A DNA stretch of 14,370 bases from Pseudomonadota bacterium (GTDB taxonomy: Bacteria; Pseudomonadota; Alphaproteobacteria; Sphingomonadales; Sphingomonadaceae), in the NCBI GenBank assembly GCA_023423775.1, contig JAFAEZ010000001.1, positions 1-14,370 of the forward strand, read 5' to 3'. The translations under genes and the position numbers were made by a program. Below the pieces are notes generated by a model that saw only the letters and a program-made list of their open reading frames with translations, searched no databases and was not told the DNA's origin. Positions 7,626 through 14,370 of the stretch are shown here, piece by piece. Numbering within the stretch: position 1 is the first letter of the stretch; every line of letters begins with the position of its first letter.

Positions 7626-8983
7626 GCGAGGCGAAACCCAAGCTGCTGATCGTCGAGGACGACGAAGGCCTGCAGCGGCAGCTCCGCTGGGCCTATGACG
7701 ATTATGACGTACTGGTCGCCTCCGACCGCGGTGCCGCGGTCGACATGATGCGCGCCGAGGAGCCGGCGGTGGTGACGCTCGACCTCGGGCTTCCGCCAGA
7801 CCCCGACGGCGTCAGCGAGGGCTTCGCGACGCTGGAGACGATCCTGACATTGAAGCCGGAGACCAAGGTGATCGTCGCCTCGGGCCACGGCGCGCGCGAA
7901 AGCGCGCTGCGCGCGATCGCATCGGGCGCCTACGATTTCTACCAGAAGCCGGTCGACATCGACCAGCTCGGCCTGATCGTGCGCCGCGCCTTCCAGCTGC
8001 ACGGCATCGAGATCGAGAACCGCCGGCTCGAGGAGCGGGTCGGCGACGACCGCACCGTGCTCGGCACGATGATCACCGCTGCGCCGGAGATGACCAAGGT
8101 CGCCCGCACGATCGAGCGCGTCGCCAATGCCGCGGTCTCGGTCATGCTGCTGGGCGCCAGCGGTACCGGAAAGGAGCTGCTCGCCAAGGGCCTCCACCAG
8201 GCCAGCGACCGCCGCGGCGGCGCTTTCGTCGCGATCAACTGCGCAGCGATCCCGGAGAACCTCCTCGAGGCCGAACTTTTCGGCTACGAGAAAGGCGCCT
8301 TCACCGGCGCCATCAAGACTACCGAGGGCAAGATCGAGCTCGCCCATGGCGGCACGCTCTTCCTCGACGAGGTCGGCGACATCCCGCTGCCGCTCCAGGT
8401 GAAATTGCTGCGCTTCCTGCAGGAGCGAGTGATCGAGCGGATCGGCGGGCGCAAGCCGATCGCGGTCGATACCCGCATCGTCTGCGCCACCCACCAGGAT
8501 CTGCCGGCGATGATTCAGGCCGGCAGCTTCCGCGAGGATCTCTACTACCGCCTCGCCGAGATTGTGGTGAAGATCCCGACCCTGGCCGAGCGCCACGGCG
8601 ACGCGACCCTGCTCGCAAAGCATTTCTTGAACCTCTTCGCCAAGCAAATGAACCCGCAGGTGAAGGGCTTCACTCCGGGCGCGCTGGCGGCGATCAACGA
8701 CTGGCCGTGGCCGGGCAATGTCCGCGAGCTGGAGAACCGCATGAAGCGCGCCGTGATCATGGCCGACGGCAAGCTGATCACGGCCGAGGATCTGGATCTC
8801 GGCATCGGCGAGGAGACGGCGTTCCCGGTCAACCTCAAGGCGGCGCGTGAGGAGGCCGACCGCAAGGCGATCCGCCAGGCGCTGGCGCGCACCGAGAACA
8901 ATATCTCGAATGCGGCCAAGTTGCTCGGGATCAGCCGGCCGACCCTCTACGATCTTCTCAAGCAGCACGATCTGCAGCCATGA
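7622..8983 (+). CDS. prsR: PEP-CTERM-box sigma-54-type response regulator PrsR
   Basis: A 453-residue NtrC-type activator of the PrsR family (TIGR02915). Its receiver domain (1-125) has the acidic pocket E12-D13-D14, phosphoacceptor Asp54 and Lys109. The AAA+ domain has Walker A G178-A-S-G-T-G-K-E, the sigma-54 contact loop G225-A-F-T-G-A, Walker B L-F-L-D249-E250 and the F-R-E-D-L-Y-Y-R-L segment with the arginine finger. A Fis-type helix-turn-helix ends the protein (I-S-N-A-A-K-L-L-G-I-S-R-P-T-L-Y). With GAFTGA intact it should activate RpoN-dependent promoters once phosphorylated by PrsK. In organisms where the family has been studied, targets are PEP-CTERM protein and exopolysaccharide genes preceded by a conserved box. 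Start and stop both overlap neighbours by ATGA, and the Shine-Dalgarno is weak, so translation probably depends on coupling to prsK. I saw no sigma-54 promoter upstream of epsB, so autoregulation is not supported by the window. Confidence 0.95.
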   Translation: MSEAKPKLLIVEDDEGLQRQLRWAYDDYDVLVASDRGAAVDMMRAEEPAVVTLDLGLPPDPDGVSEGFATLETILTLKPETKVIVASGHGARESALRAIASGAYDFYQKPVDIDQLGLIVRRAFQLHGIEIENRRLEERVGDDRTVLGTMITAAPEMTKVARTIERVANAAVSVMLLGASGTGKELLAKGLHQASDRRGGAFVAINCAAIPENLLEAELFGYEKGAFTGAIKTTEGKIELAHGGTLFLDEVGDIPLPLQVKLLRFLQERVIERIGGRKPIAVDTRIVCATHQDLPAMIQAGSFREDLYYRLAEIVVKIPTLAERHGDATLLAKHFLNLFAKQMNPQVKGFTPGALAAINDWPWPGNVRELENRMKRAVIMADGKLITAEDLDLGIGEETAFPVNLKAAREEADRKAIRQALARTENNISNAAKLLGISRPTLYDLLKQHDLQP

Positions 8984-10887
8984 GGGCGTCCTTGCTCGCC
9001 ATCGCCCTCGTGCTGGCCGGCTGTTCGAACGCCGCGCCCGAGGGCGATGCCTATGCTAAGGGCGTAAAGGCACTGGCGGCGGACGATCCGCGTACCGCTC
9101 GCGTCGAATTCCTCAACGCGATCCAGGCCGATCCGGCCAATGCCGCGACGCGCGTGATGCAGGCGCGCACCTATCTCGCCTTGGGCGACGGTGCGGCTGC
9201 CGAAACCGAAATCGCAGATGCCGTCAAACGCGGCGTCGCGCCGGAGGACGTGGCGCATCTGCTCGCCCATGCCCGCCTTCTCCGCGGCGAAGCGCAAGGC
9301 GCGCTGGAGGCGCTGCGACAGGCGCGCCCCGAACATGCCGCCGTGGCCGCTCGACTGCGCGCCGAGGCGTTGCACGCATTGGGCGACGGCAGCGCTGGCG
9401 CGGCCTTCGACGAAGCCATCGCGCTCGCGCCCGACGACCCGATCCTGTGGACCGCAGTCGGCCGCTTCCGCCGCGACAACGGCAATCTCGCCGCTGCGCT
9501 CGAAGCCGCCGACCGGGCGGTGAAACTGAAGCCGCGGCTGGTGGATGCCCTGTTGCTGCGCGGCGACCTCACCCGCAGCCAATATGGCCTCGCCGCAGCC
9601 TTGCCCTGGTTCGACCGCGCGGTGCAGGTGGACGCGGCCCATGTCCCGGCCTTGCTGGAGCGCGCCGCCACTTTGGGCGATCTCGGCCGCACTGTCGCGA
9701 TGCTGGGCGACACGCGCAAGGTGCTTAGCCTGTCGGAGGGCAATGAGCGAGCCTTCTACCTCCAGTCCACGCTGGCCGCGCGGGCCGGCAAGTTCGATCT
9801 CGCACGCTCGCTTTATGCCCGGACCAAAGGCCGGTTCGACCGCGAGCCGGCGGCGATGCTCCTCGCCAGCGCGATCGACTTTCAGACCGGAAGCATCGAG
9901 CAGGCGGCACAGCGCCTGGCGCGGCTGATCGACCAGCAGCCCGGCAATCGCAAGGCGCGCCGGCTGCTCGCCGCTTCCTACTGGCGGCTGGGCGATCCGG
10001 CCACCACTGTCGCCGCGCTGCGCCCGATCGTCGACTTGCCCGACGCCGATTCCTACTCGCTGTCGCTGATGGGGATGGCGCTCGCCAAGGAGGGCAACCG
10101 CGACGGCGCCGCCCGCTACCTCGCCCGTGCCGCCCAGCCGCAAAGCCGCAGCCCGACCGCGCTCGGCGCACCGGTCAGCGAAGCCGAGCTCGCCGAAATC
10201 CGCCGCTATGCGGCTTCGCACCCAGGCCATGCGCCCGCCCAGCTCAGGCTGATCGGGGCGCTACTTTCCAACGGTGTGCGCGACGAAGCGCTGCAGCGCG
10301 CGCTGGCGCTTCAGTCTGCCAATCCCGGTGCGCCCGACGCCCATGTTCTGGTCGGGGACGCGCGCGGCATATCGGGCGATTTCGCGGGAGCGGCCGAGGA
10401 ATATCGCAAGGCCGCCAATCTCGCCTTCACCGAGCCGACGGCGATGCGGCTGATCGAGGCGCTGCAACGCTCGGCCCGGCCGGCCAAGGCGGCGCAGGTA
10501 CTGCAGCTCTTCCTCCAGCAGAATCCGCAAAGCGTGCCGGCCCGGCTGATGCTGGCGACGCGCATGATGGAGACGCGCGACTGGCCGGGCGCGATCCGCG
10601 TCTATGAAGGGCTACGGCGCCGTTTGGGCGACCGCGACGCGGTGATGCTCAACAATCTCGCCTGGGCTTATTCGGAGGAAGGCGAACTGGACGCCGCGCT
10701 GCCGCTGGCGCGCAAAGCCTGGAGCCTCGACAAGGACAATCCCGCCACCGCCGACACCTATGGCTGGCTGCTGGTCAAGAGCGGTCGCGACAAGGCGCAA
10801 GGGCTTGTGCTGCTGGAGCGCGCGGCGCGCGGCGCGCCGACCGACGCCCTCATCCGCCGCCACCTCGAAGAGGCGCGGCGGAGCTGA
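8980..10887 (+). CDS. prsT: PEP-CTERM system TPR-repeat lipoprotein PrsT
   Basis: A 635-residue lipoprotein built almost wholly of TPR-like helical pairs. The signal sequence is short and ends in the lipobox L-A-G-C (Cys15) with Ser at +2, which favours the outer membrane. Repeats start near residue 25 (A-Y-A-K-G-V-K-A-L) and continue to the end. The last and clearest units lie at about 558-630, including N-N-L-A-W-A-Y, N-P-A-T-A-D-T-Y-G-W-L-L and L-L-E-R-A-A. This end matches PrsT (TIGR02917), and position directly after prsR supports the name. Family members as I recall them are near 900 residues, so this one is clearly shorter. The ATG overlaps the prsR stop (ATGA) and has no recognisable Shine-Dalgarno, so re-initiation by ribosomes finishing prsR is likely. 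The exact role is not established; TPR lipoproteins of this kind are thought to scaffold envelope assembly or polysaccharide export. A generic TPR lipoprotein is the alternative. The gene ends 19 bp before the convergent degP stop. Confidence 0.85.
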   Translation: MRASLLAIALVLAGCSNAAPEGDAYAKGVKALAADDPRTARVEFLNAIQADPANAATRVMQARTYLALGDGAAAETEIADAVKRGVAPEDVAHLLAHARLLRGEAQGALEALRQARPEHAAVAARLRAEALHALGDGSAGAAFDEAIALAPDDPILWTAVGRFRRDNGNLAAALEAADRAVKLKPRLVDALLLRGDLTRSQYGLAAALPWFDRAVQVDAAHVPALLERAATLGDLGRTVAMLGDTRKVLSLSEGNERAFYLQSTLAARAGKFDLARSLYARTKGRFDREPAAMLLASAIDFQTGSIEQAAQRLARLIDQQPGNRKARRLLAASYWRLGDPATTVAALRPIVDLPDADSYSLSLMGMALAKEGNRDGAARYLARAAQPQSRSPTALGAPVSEAELAEIRRYAASHPGHAPAQLRLIGALLSNGVRDEALQRALALQSANPGAPDAHVLVGDARGISGDFAGAAEEYRKAANLAFTEPTAMRLIEALQRSARPAKAAQVLQLFLQQNPQSVPARLMLATRMMETRDWPGAIRVYEGLRRRLGDRDAVMLNNLAWAYSEEGELDAALPLARKAWSLDKDNPATADTYGWLLVKSGRDKAQGLVLLERAARGAPTDALIRRHLEEARRS

Positions 10888-10906
10888 GGAGCGGCGGGTG
10901 GGACCC

Positions 10907-12457
10907 TTAGCGGGCCCGCACGAGATCGACGCCGACATAGGCCGGCGGCGTGTTGCCGCGGCGGACGAGCAGCAGCACCGAGGTGCGGCCCGCCTTGCGA
11001 ACCGCCTCGACGGCGGCGGCCGCTTCTTCCGGCGTCGCGACCGCGCGCTGGTTGACCGACAGGATGATGTCGCCGGTGCGGATCCCCTTGGAAGCCGCAT
11101 CGCTCGACGAATCGACCGACGCGACGACGACGCCGCGGACATTGGTGTCGCTGAGCCGCAGCGAGCGGGCGATTTCGGGCGTCAGCGTCTGAACGGTGAC
11201 GCCGAGCGAGGCGCGCGCCGCCTTCTGACCGGTGGACTGCTGCTCGGACGGCGTGTCGGTGACTTCCTCCTCCTGGACGCCGCCGAGCTTGGCGAGTTCC
11301 TGCTCGGACGGCCGCTCGGCGACCGTGACGGTCACGCGCTGGCGGTTGCCGTTGCGGATCAGATCGATCGGGATGCGCGAGCCGACCGGCTGCTGCGCCA
11401 CCAGCCACGACAGGGTCTGATCCGGAGTGACCTCGCGGCCGGCGACTGCGACGACGACGTCGCCCTGCTGGATGCCGGCGCGGGCCGCCGGGCCGCCGGC
11501 CGTGACGCCGCGGATCAGTTCGCCGCGGTTGCGCGGGATGCCGAGCGACTTGGCGATGCCTTCGTCGAGCGGCTGCAGGCTGACGCCGAGATAGCCGCGC
11601 TTCACGCGCTCGCCCTTGCGCAGCGCCTCGATGACCGGGCGGGCCTGCTCCGCAGGAATGGCGAAGCCGATGCCGACATTGCCGCCGGTGGGCGAAATCA
11701 GGGCCGTGTTGATGCCGATCACGTTGCCGTTGACGTCGAACATCGGACCGCCGCTATTGCCGGTGTTGATGGACGCGTCGGTCTGGATGTAGCGGTCGTA
11801 GGCGCCGGCGCCGATATTGCGGTGCAGGGCCGAGACGATGCCGGCGGTGACAGTGCCGCCGAGGCCGAACGGGTTGCCGATCGCGACCACCCAATCCCCG
11901 ACGCGGGTCCGCGTGGAATCGCCGAAGCGGACGAAGGGCAGATTGCTCGACTTGATCTTGAGCAAGGCGAGATCGGACGCCTCGTCGCGGCCGACCAGTT
12001 CCGCCTCGAATTCGCGGCGGTCGGAAAGCGTGACCGTGATTTCCTCGACGGTCGCACCGGTCCGCGCCGGCGAGATGACGTGATTGTTGGTGACGACGTA
12101 GCCGTCGGCCGAAATCAGGAAGCCCGAACCGAGCGAGCCACCGCGCTGCGTGACGGTATCCTCATTGCCGCCCTCGGGAACGGGCGCACCGAAGCGGCGG
12201 AAGAACTCCTCGAAACCCGGCGGGAGCGCGCGACCGCGGCTCACCTGGATGCTTTGCTTGGTCGAAATGTTGACCACCGCCGGCGCGAGCTTGTCGGCCA
12301 AGTCGGCAAAGCTCATCGGCGCGCCGGGACGCGGCGTCGCAGCGGCGATCGTCCCGGGTTCGTTCTGCGCGGTCTGGGCGCCGACCGGGCCGACCGCGAG
12401 GGTCGCGGCGGTGCCACCGAGAAGCAATGCGGCGGTGAAGCCATAGACGTAACGCAC
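10907..12457 (-). CDS. degP: Do-family periplasmic serine protease (DegP/HtrA)
   Basis: A 516-residue exported protease/chaperone that degrades misfolded envelope proteins. A hydrophobic signal peptide (about 1-28) ends near V-G-A-Q. The trypsin-like domain has the complete triad His126 (T-N-N-H-V), Asp162 (S-D-L-A-L-L) and Ser235 (G-N-S-G-G-P). The loop at about 78-105 (P-P-G-F-E-E-F-F-R-R-F) resembles the regulatory LA loop of Do proteases. Two PDZ domains follow: the first from about residue 290 (R-G-Y-L-G-V-S-L-Q), the second from about 415 (A-S-L-G-V-T-V-Q) to the end. The GTG at 12457 is preceded by GAGGAG at 12472-12467 with 9 nt spacing. The gene lies downstream of hflC on the same strand, a common alphaproteobacterial order, but a strong hairpin and a possible stress promoter lie between them. 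DegQ-type naming is an alternative; two PDZ domains occur in both. Confidence 0.95.
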   Translation of the reverse strand: MRYVYGFTAALLLGGTAATLAVGPVGAQTAQNEPGTIAAATPRPGAPMSFADLADKLAPAVVNISTKQSIQVSRGRALPPGFEEFFRRFGAPVPEGGNEDTVTQRGGSLGSGFLISADGYVVTNNHVISPARTGATVEEITVTLSDRREFEAELVGRDEASDLALLKIKSSNLPFVRFGDSTRTRVGDWVVAIGNPFGLGGTVTAGIVSALHRNIGAGAYDRYIQTDASINTGNSGGPMFDVNGNVIGINTALISPTGGNVGIGFAIPAEQARPVIEALRKGERVKRGYLGVSLQPLDEGIAKSLGIPRNRGELIRGVTAGGPAARAGIQQGDVVVAVAGREVTPDQTLSWLVAQQPVGSRIPIDLIRNGNRQRVTVTVAERPSEQELAKLGGVQEEEVTDTPSEQQSTGQKAARASLGVTVQTLTPEIARSLRLSDTNVRGVVVASVDSSSDAASKGIRTGDIILSVNQRAVATPEEAAAAVEAVRKAGRTSVLLLVRRGNTPPAYVGVDLVRAR

Positions 12458-12500
12458 GATGTCGTTCTCCTCACACTTTGTGCCCGGACGGGCGGACCCG

Positions 12501-12524
12501 AACGGGCCTTAAGGTCGCGGTTCC
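12501..12524 (-). promoter_or_regulatory. candidate ECF-type stress promoter for degP
   Basis: Read on the - strand, GGAAC (12524-12520) is followed after 15 nt by CGTT (12504-12501), 43 nt before the degP GTG. GGAAC and CGTT are the -35 and -10 cores of promoters read by EcfG-type general-stress sigma factors in alphaproteobacteria. The usual spacing as I recall is 16-17 nt, so this site is one base short. Position and gene type fit. The match is short and could be chance. Confidence 0.3.
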
Positions 12525-12535
12525 TAGGCTAGGTC

Positions 12536-12574
12536 GCGAGGCTGAACGGGGATTGAATGGCCCCGTTCCCTCGC
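12536..12574 (-). terminator. hairpin after hflC, terminator-like or intercistronic stem
   Basis: GCGAGG (12536-12541) pairs with CCTCGC (12569-12574), and GAACGGGG (12544-12551) pairs with CCCCGTTC (12561-12568). This gives a 14-bp stem with a 2-nt bulge (12542-12543) and a 9-nt loop. On the - strand it begins 2 nt after the hflC stop. No U-run follows, so it is not a classical intrinsic terminator. It could attenuate read-through into degP, protect the hflKC mRNA 3' end, or act with Rho. Confidence 0.55.
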
Positions 12575-12575
12575 C

Positions 12576-13439
12576 TCAGCGCCGACCCTGAAACTCCTTC
12601 AGATACTGGTTGTTCGGCGACAGGATGATGCTCGAACGGCCCTTCTGCTCGCCGCTGCCGTCGTCGATGAAGGTCTGCTCATAGGACTGCATGGCGCGGT
12701 AGAATTCGTAGAAGTCCGGATCCTTGCCGAACGCCTCGGCATAGGTGTTGGCCGCTTCGGCATCCGCTTCGGCGCGGATGATCTGTGCCTGCTTGAGGCC
12801 CTGGGCGCGGATCGAGCGCGCTTCCTGCTGACGCGCCGTCTGCATCCGCTGATAGGCGGATTCGAGCGGAGTGCCCTCGGGAAGGTCGGCGCGCTTGATG
12901 CGCACGTCTACGATCTCGGCACCATATTGGCGCGCGACGCGGTTGAGCGCGGCCTGGATATTATCCATCATTTGGCCGCGCTCGGGGCTGAGCAGGGCCG
13001 CGAACGGCCGCTTGCCGAGCTCGTTGCGGAGCGCCGAGCCAAGGATCGGGCGAAGCTGCTCGCTGACGCGCTCCTCGGTCCGTGCCGAGATGAACATCCG
13101 CAGCGGATCGACGATGCGATAGCGCGCGAAGGCGTCGACCTGGAGGCGCAACTGATCGGTCGAAAGCACCTGCTGGCGCTCCATGTCGACGCTCAGGATG
13201 CGCTTGTCGATGAAGTGGACTTCCTCGGCGAACGGCCAGCGCGCGATCAGGCCGGCGCCGGTCTGTCCGAACGGAGCGCCGGCGCGATACGGGTTGATGA
13301 TACGGTCCGGCTCGCCGAAGCGGACGATGACCGCCTGCTTGGTTTCGGGGACGACGGCGAGGCTGCTGCCCGCCACGATCAGCAGGAGAAGCGCGATCAC
13401 CGCCAGGGCGATCGGGTTGCGGCCGAGACGCTGGATCAT
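12576..13439 (-). CDS. hflC: HflC, SPFH-family modulator of the FtsH protease
   Basis: A 287-residue inner-membrane protein with one N-terminal transmembrane helix (about 10-30, A-L-A-V-I-A-L-L-L-L) and a periplasmic SPFH/band-7 domain starting V-P-E-T-K-Q-A-V-I-V-R-F-G. A coiled-coil region follows, rich in R-Q-Q-E-A-R-S-I-R-A and A-D-A-E-A-A. The late segment D-F-Y-E-F-Y-R-A-M-Q-S-Y-E is typical of HflC. With HflK it forms a large membrane cage around FtsH that modulates turnover of membrane proteins. The ATG at 13439 has AAGGAG at 13452-13447 with 7 nt spacing and overlaps the hflK stop by 4 nt (ATGA), so the partners are translationally coupled, as expected for a stoichiometric complex. 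Length is slightly below that of E. coli HflC and normal for alphaproteobacteria. Confidence 0.95.
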   Translation of the reverse strand: MIQRLGRNPIALAVIALLLLIVAGSSLAVVPETKQAVIVRFGEPDRIINPYRAGAPFGQTGAGLIARWPFAEEVHFIDKRILSVDMERQQVLSTDQLRLQVDAFARYRIVDPLRMFISARTEERVSEQLRPILGSALRNELGKRPFAALLSPERGQMMDNIQAALNRVARQYGAEIVDVRIKRADLPEGTPLESAYQRMQTARQQEARSIRAQGLKQAQIIRAEADAEAANTYAEAFGKDPDFYEFYRAMQSYEQTFIDDGSGEQKGRSSIILSPNNQYLKEFQGRR

Positions 13440-14370
13440 CGCGCCGCTCCTTCCTGGGTCTGTTGCTGTTGCTGGCGGCGCTGCATTTCCGGGAGCGCCA
13501 GATAGGGCGTCACGCCCGGCGCTTCGATGATCGTCTTGTCCACCTTGGAGAGCACTTTTTCCATCGTCTCGTAATACATGCGCCGCCGGGTGACCTCGGG
13601 CGCGAGCTTATATTCGGCATAAACCTTGTCGAACGCGGTCGCCTCGCCCTGCGCCTTGGCAGTAAGCTGGAGCGCATAGGCGCGTGCGTCATTCATATAG
13701 GACTGGGCCTGCTGCTGGGCGGCCGACACTTCCTTGAAGGCGTCGTTGACCGCGGCCGGCGGATCGGACTGCTTGATCGCGATGCCCTGGACGCGGACGC
13801 CGGCGCCGTAATCGTTCAGCAATTGCTGCATCATCTGTTCGACGCGCTGCTCGATCTCGCTACGGCCGGCGCCGATCGCGTCGTCGAGCGAGACGCCCGC
13901 GACCACGGCGCGCATCGCGCTCTCGGCCACTTCGCGGATCGTCTCTTCGGGATTGGCGATGCGGAACAGGTAGAGTTCGGGGTCGCTGATCGTCCACCGC
14001 ACCGAATAAGCCAGGTCGATGATGTTCTGGTCGCCGGTGAGGATGAGGTTCTCGACGGCGCGGTCGGTCGAACCGATGTCGATCGTGCGGATCTGCTGGA
14101 CGTCGACCTTCTGCACCCGGTCGATCGGGGCCGGCAGCGAGAAGCCGATGCCGGGGCGAAGCGTGCCGCTATAGCTGCCGAGCCGGGTGATGACGCCCTG
14201 CTCTTGCGGGCCGATGCGGTGGACGCTGGTGAACAGCACCCAGAGCAACAGGAAGATGCCGAGACCGTACAGCCAGTAAGGCTTGCCATCCGTCGTCGGG
14301 AATCGCCCGCCGCCGCCGCTGCCGAACCGCTCGCGGCTCTTCTTCAGAAACTCGTCGAGCGAGGTGACGT
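13436..14370 (-). CDS. hflK: HflK, SPFH-family partner of HflC, N-terminus beyond window
   Basis: The frame stays open to the right edge, giving 310 visible codons plus the TGA stop, so the start codon lies outside. The first visible residues are V-T-S-L-D-E-F-L-K-K-S-R followed by a Gly-rich stretch, the usual cytoplasmic N-terminal region of HflK. A transmembrane helix (L-Y-G-L-G-I-F-L-L-L-W-V-L-F) is encoded at about 14280-14225. The SPFH domain begins V-H-R-I-G-P-Q-E-Q-G-V-I and is followed by a coiled coil (S-A-A-Q-Q-Q-A-Q-S-Y) and a Gln-rich tail. An internal TTG at 14248 would give a shorter frame but cuts the membrane helix, so it is not the true start. Upstream of hflC and overlapping it by 4 bp, it forms the standard hflKC pair. 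Confidence 0.94.
   Translation of the reverse strand, partial: VTSLDEFLKKSRERFGSGGGGRFPTTDGKPYWLYGLGIFLLLWVLFTSVHRIGPQEQGVITRLGSYSGTLRPGIGFSLPAPIDRVQKVDVQQIRTIDIGSTDRAVENLILTGDQNIIDLAYSVRWTISDPELYLFRIANPEETIREVAESAMRAVVAGVSLDDAIGAGRSEIEQRVEQMMQQLLNDYGAGVRVQGIAIKQSDPPAAVNDAFKEVSAAQQQAQSYMNDARAYALQLTAKAQGEATAFDKVYAEYKLAPEVTRRRMYYETMEKVLSKVDKTIIEAPGVTPYLALPEMQRRQQQQQTQEGAAR

Noticed and set aside
10888..10919. A bidirectional terminator between prsT and degP.
   Set aside because: The gap is only 19 bp. The available pairings (GCGGG/CCCGC and the palindrome GCGGGCCCGC) are short, reach into the degP coding end and lack a T-run on either strand.
10760..12532. A 590-codon + strand frame opposite degP.
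   Set aside because: The composition is low-complexity Arg/Asp/Ala and no motif is seen. The - strand encodes DegP with a full catalytic triad and two PDZ domains.

Overview
The window looks like a piece of a high-GC alphaproteobacterial chromosome, most likely from the order Sphingomonadales. Reasons are the strongly G/C-biased third codon positions, the hflK-hflC-degP gene order, and protein sequences that read like sphingomonad homologues. This placement is inference from sequence character, not from a search. There are ten protein genes, two of them cut by the window edges. I see no tRNA, rRNA, CRISPR array, insertion sequence or attachment site, and coding density is near maximal.

Left part (1-4003). 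A 5'-truncated alpha/beta hydrolase is followed on the + strand by a TTG-started MFS exporter of the EntS-like/MFS_3 family. The exporter ends 1 nt from a convergent pair on the - strand: an aldo/keto reductase and, immediately downstream of it, a lipoprotein-type methionine sulfoxide reductase A.

Centre (4159-10887). This is the most distinctive block: four + strand genes with overlapping stop/start codons. They encode an EpsB-like polyprenyl-phosphate sugar transferase, the membrane histidine kinase PrsK, the sigma-54-type response regulator PrsR, and the TPR lipoprotein PrsT. Together they match the regulatory and assembly cassette that accompanies the PEP-CTERM/exosortase (XrtA) surface-protein and exopolysaccharide system. 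No exosortase, PEP-CTERM substrate or other EPS gene lies in the window, and the cassette is closed on both sides by unrelated genes, so the rest of the system should lie elsewhere in the genome. The expected logic is that PrsK phosphorylates PrsR, PrsR with RpoN activates PEP-CTERM/EPS genes, EpsB primes polysaccharide on the lipid carrier, and PrsT acts in the envelope. A 7-bp inverted repeat just upstream of epsB is a candidate control element.

Right part (10907-14370, - strand). hflK (N-terminus beyond the edge) and hflC overlap by 4 bp. They are followed, after a 118-bp gap rich in dyads, by degP, a periplasmic Do-type protease. The gap holds a strong hairpin after hflC and a possible ECF-type stress promoter for degP. 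These genes form an envelope protein quality-control group: HflKC modulates FtsH in the inner membrane and DegP handles misfolded periplasmic proteins.

I did not find a novel system. The biology is recognisable, and the points worth a second look are the detached prs cassette, its short PrsT, and the regulatory dyads before epsB and degP.
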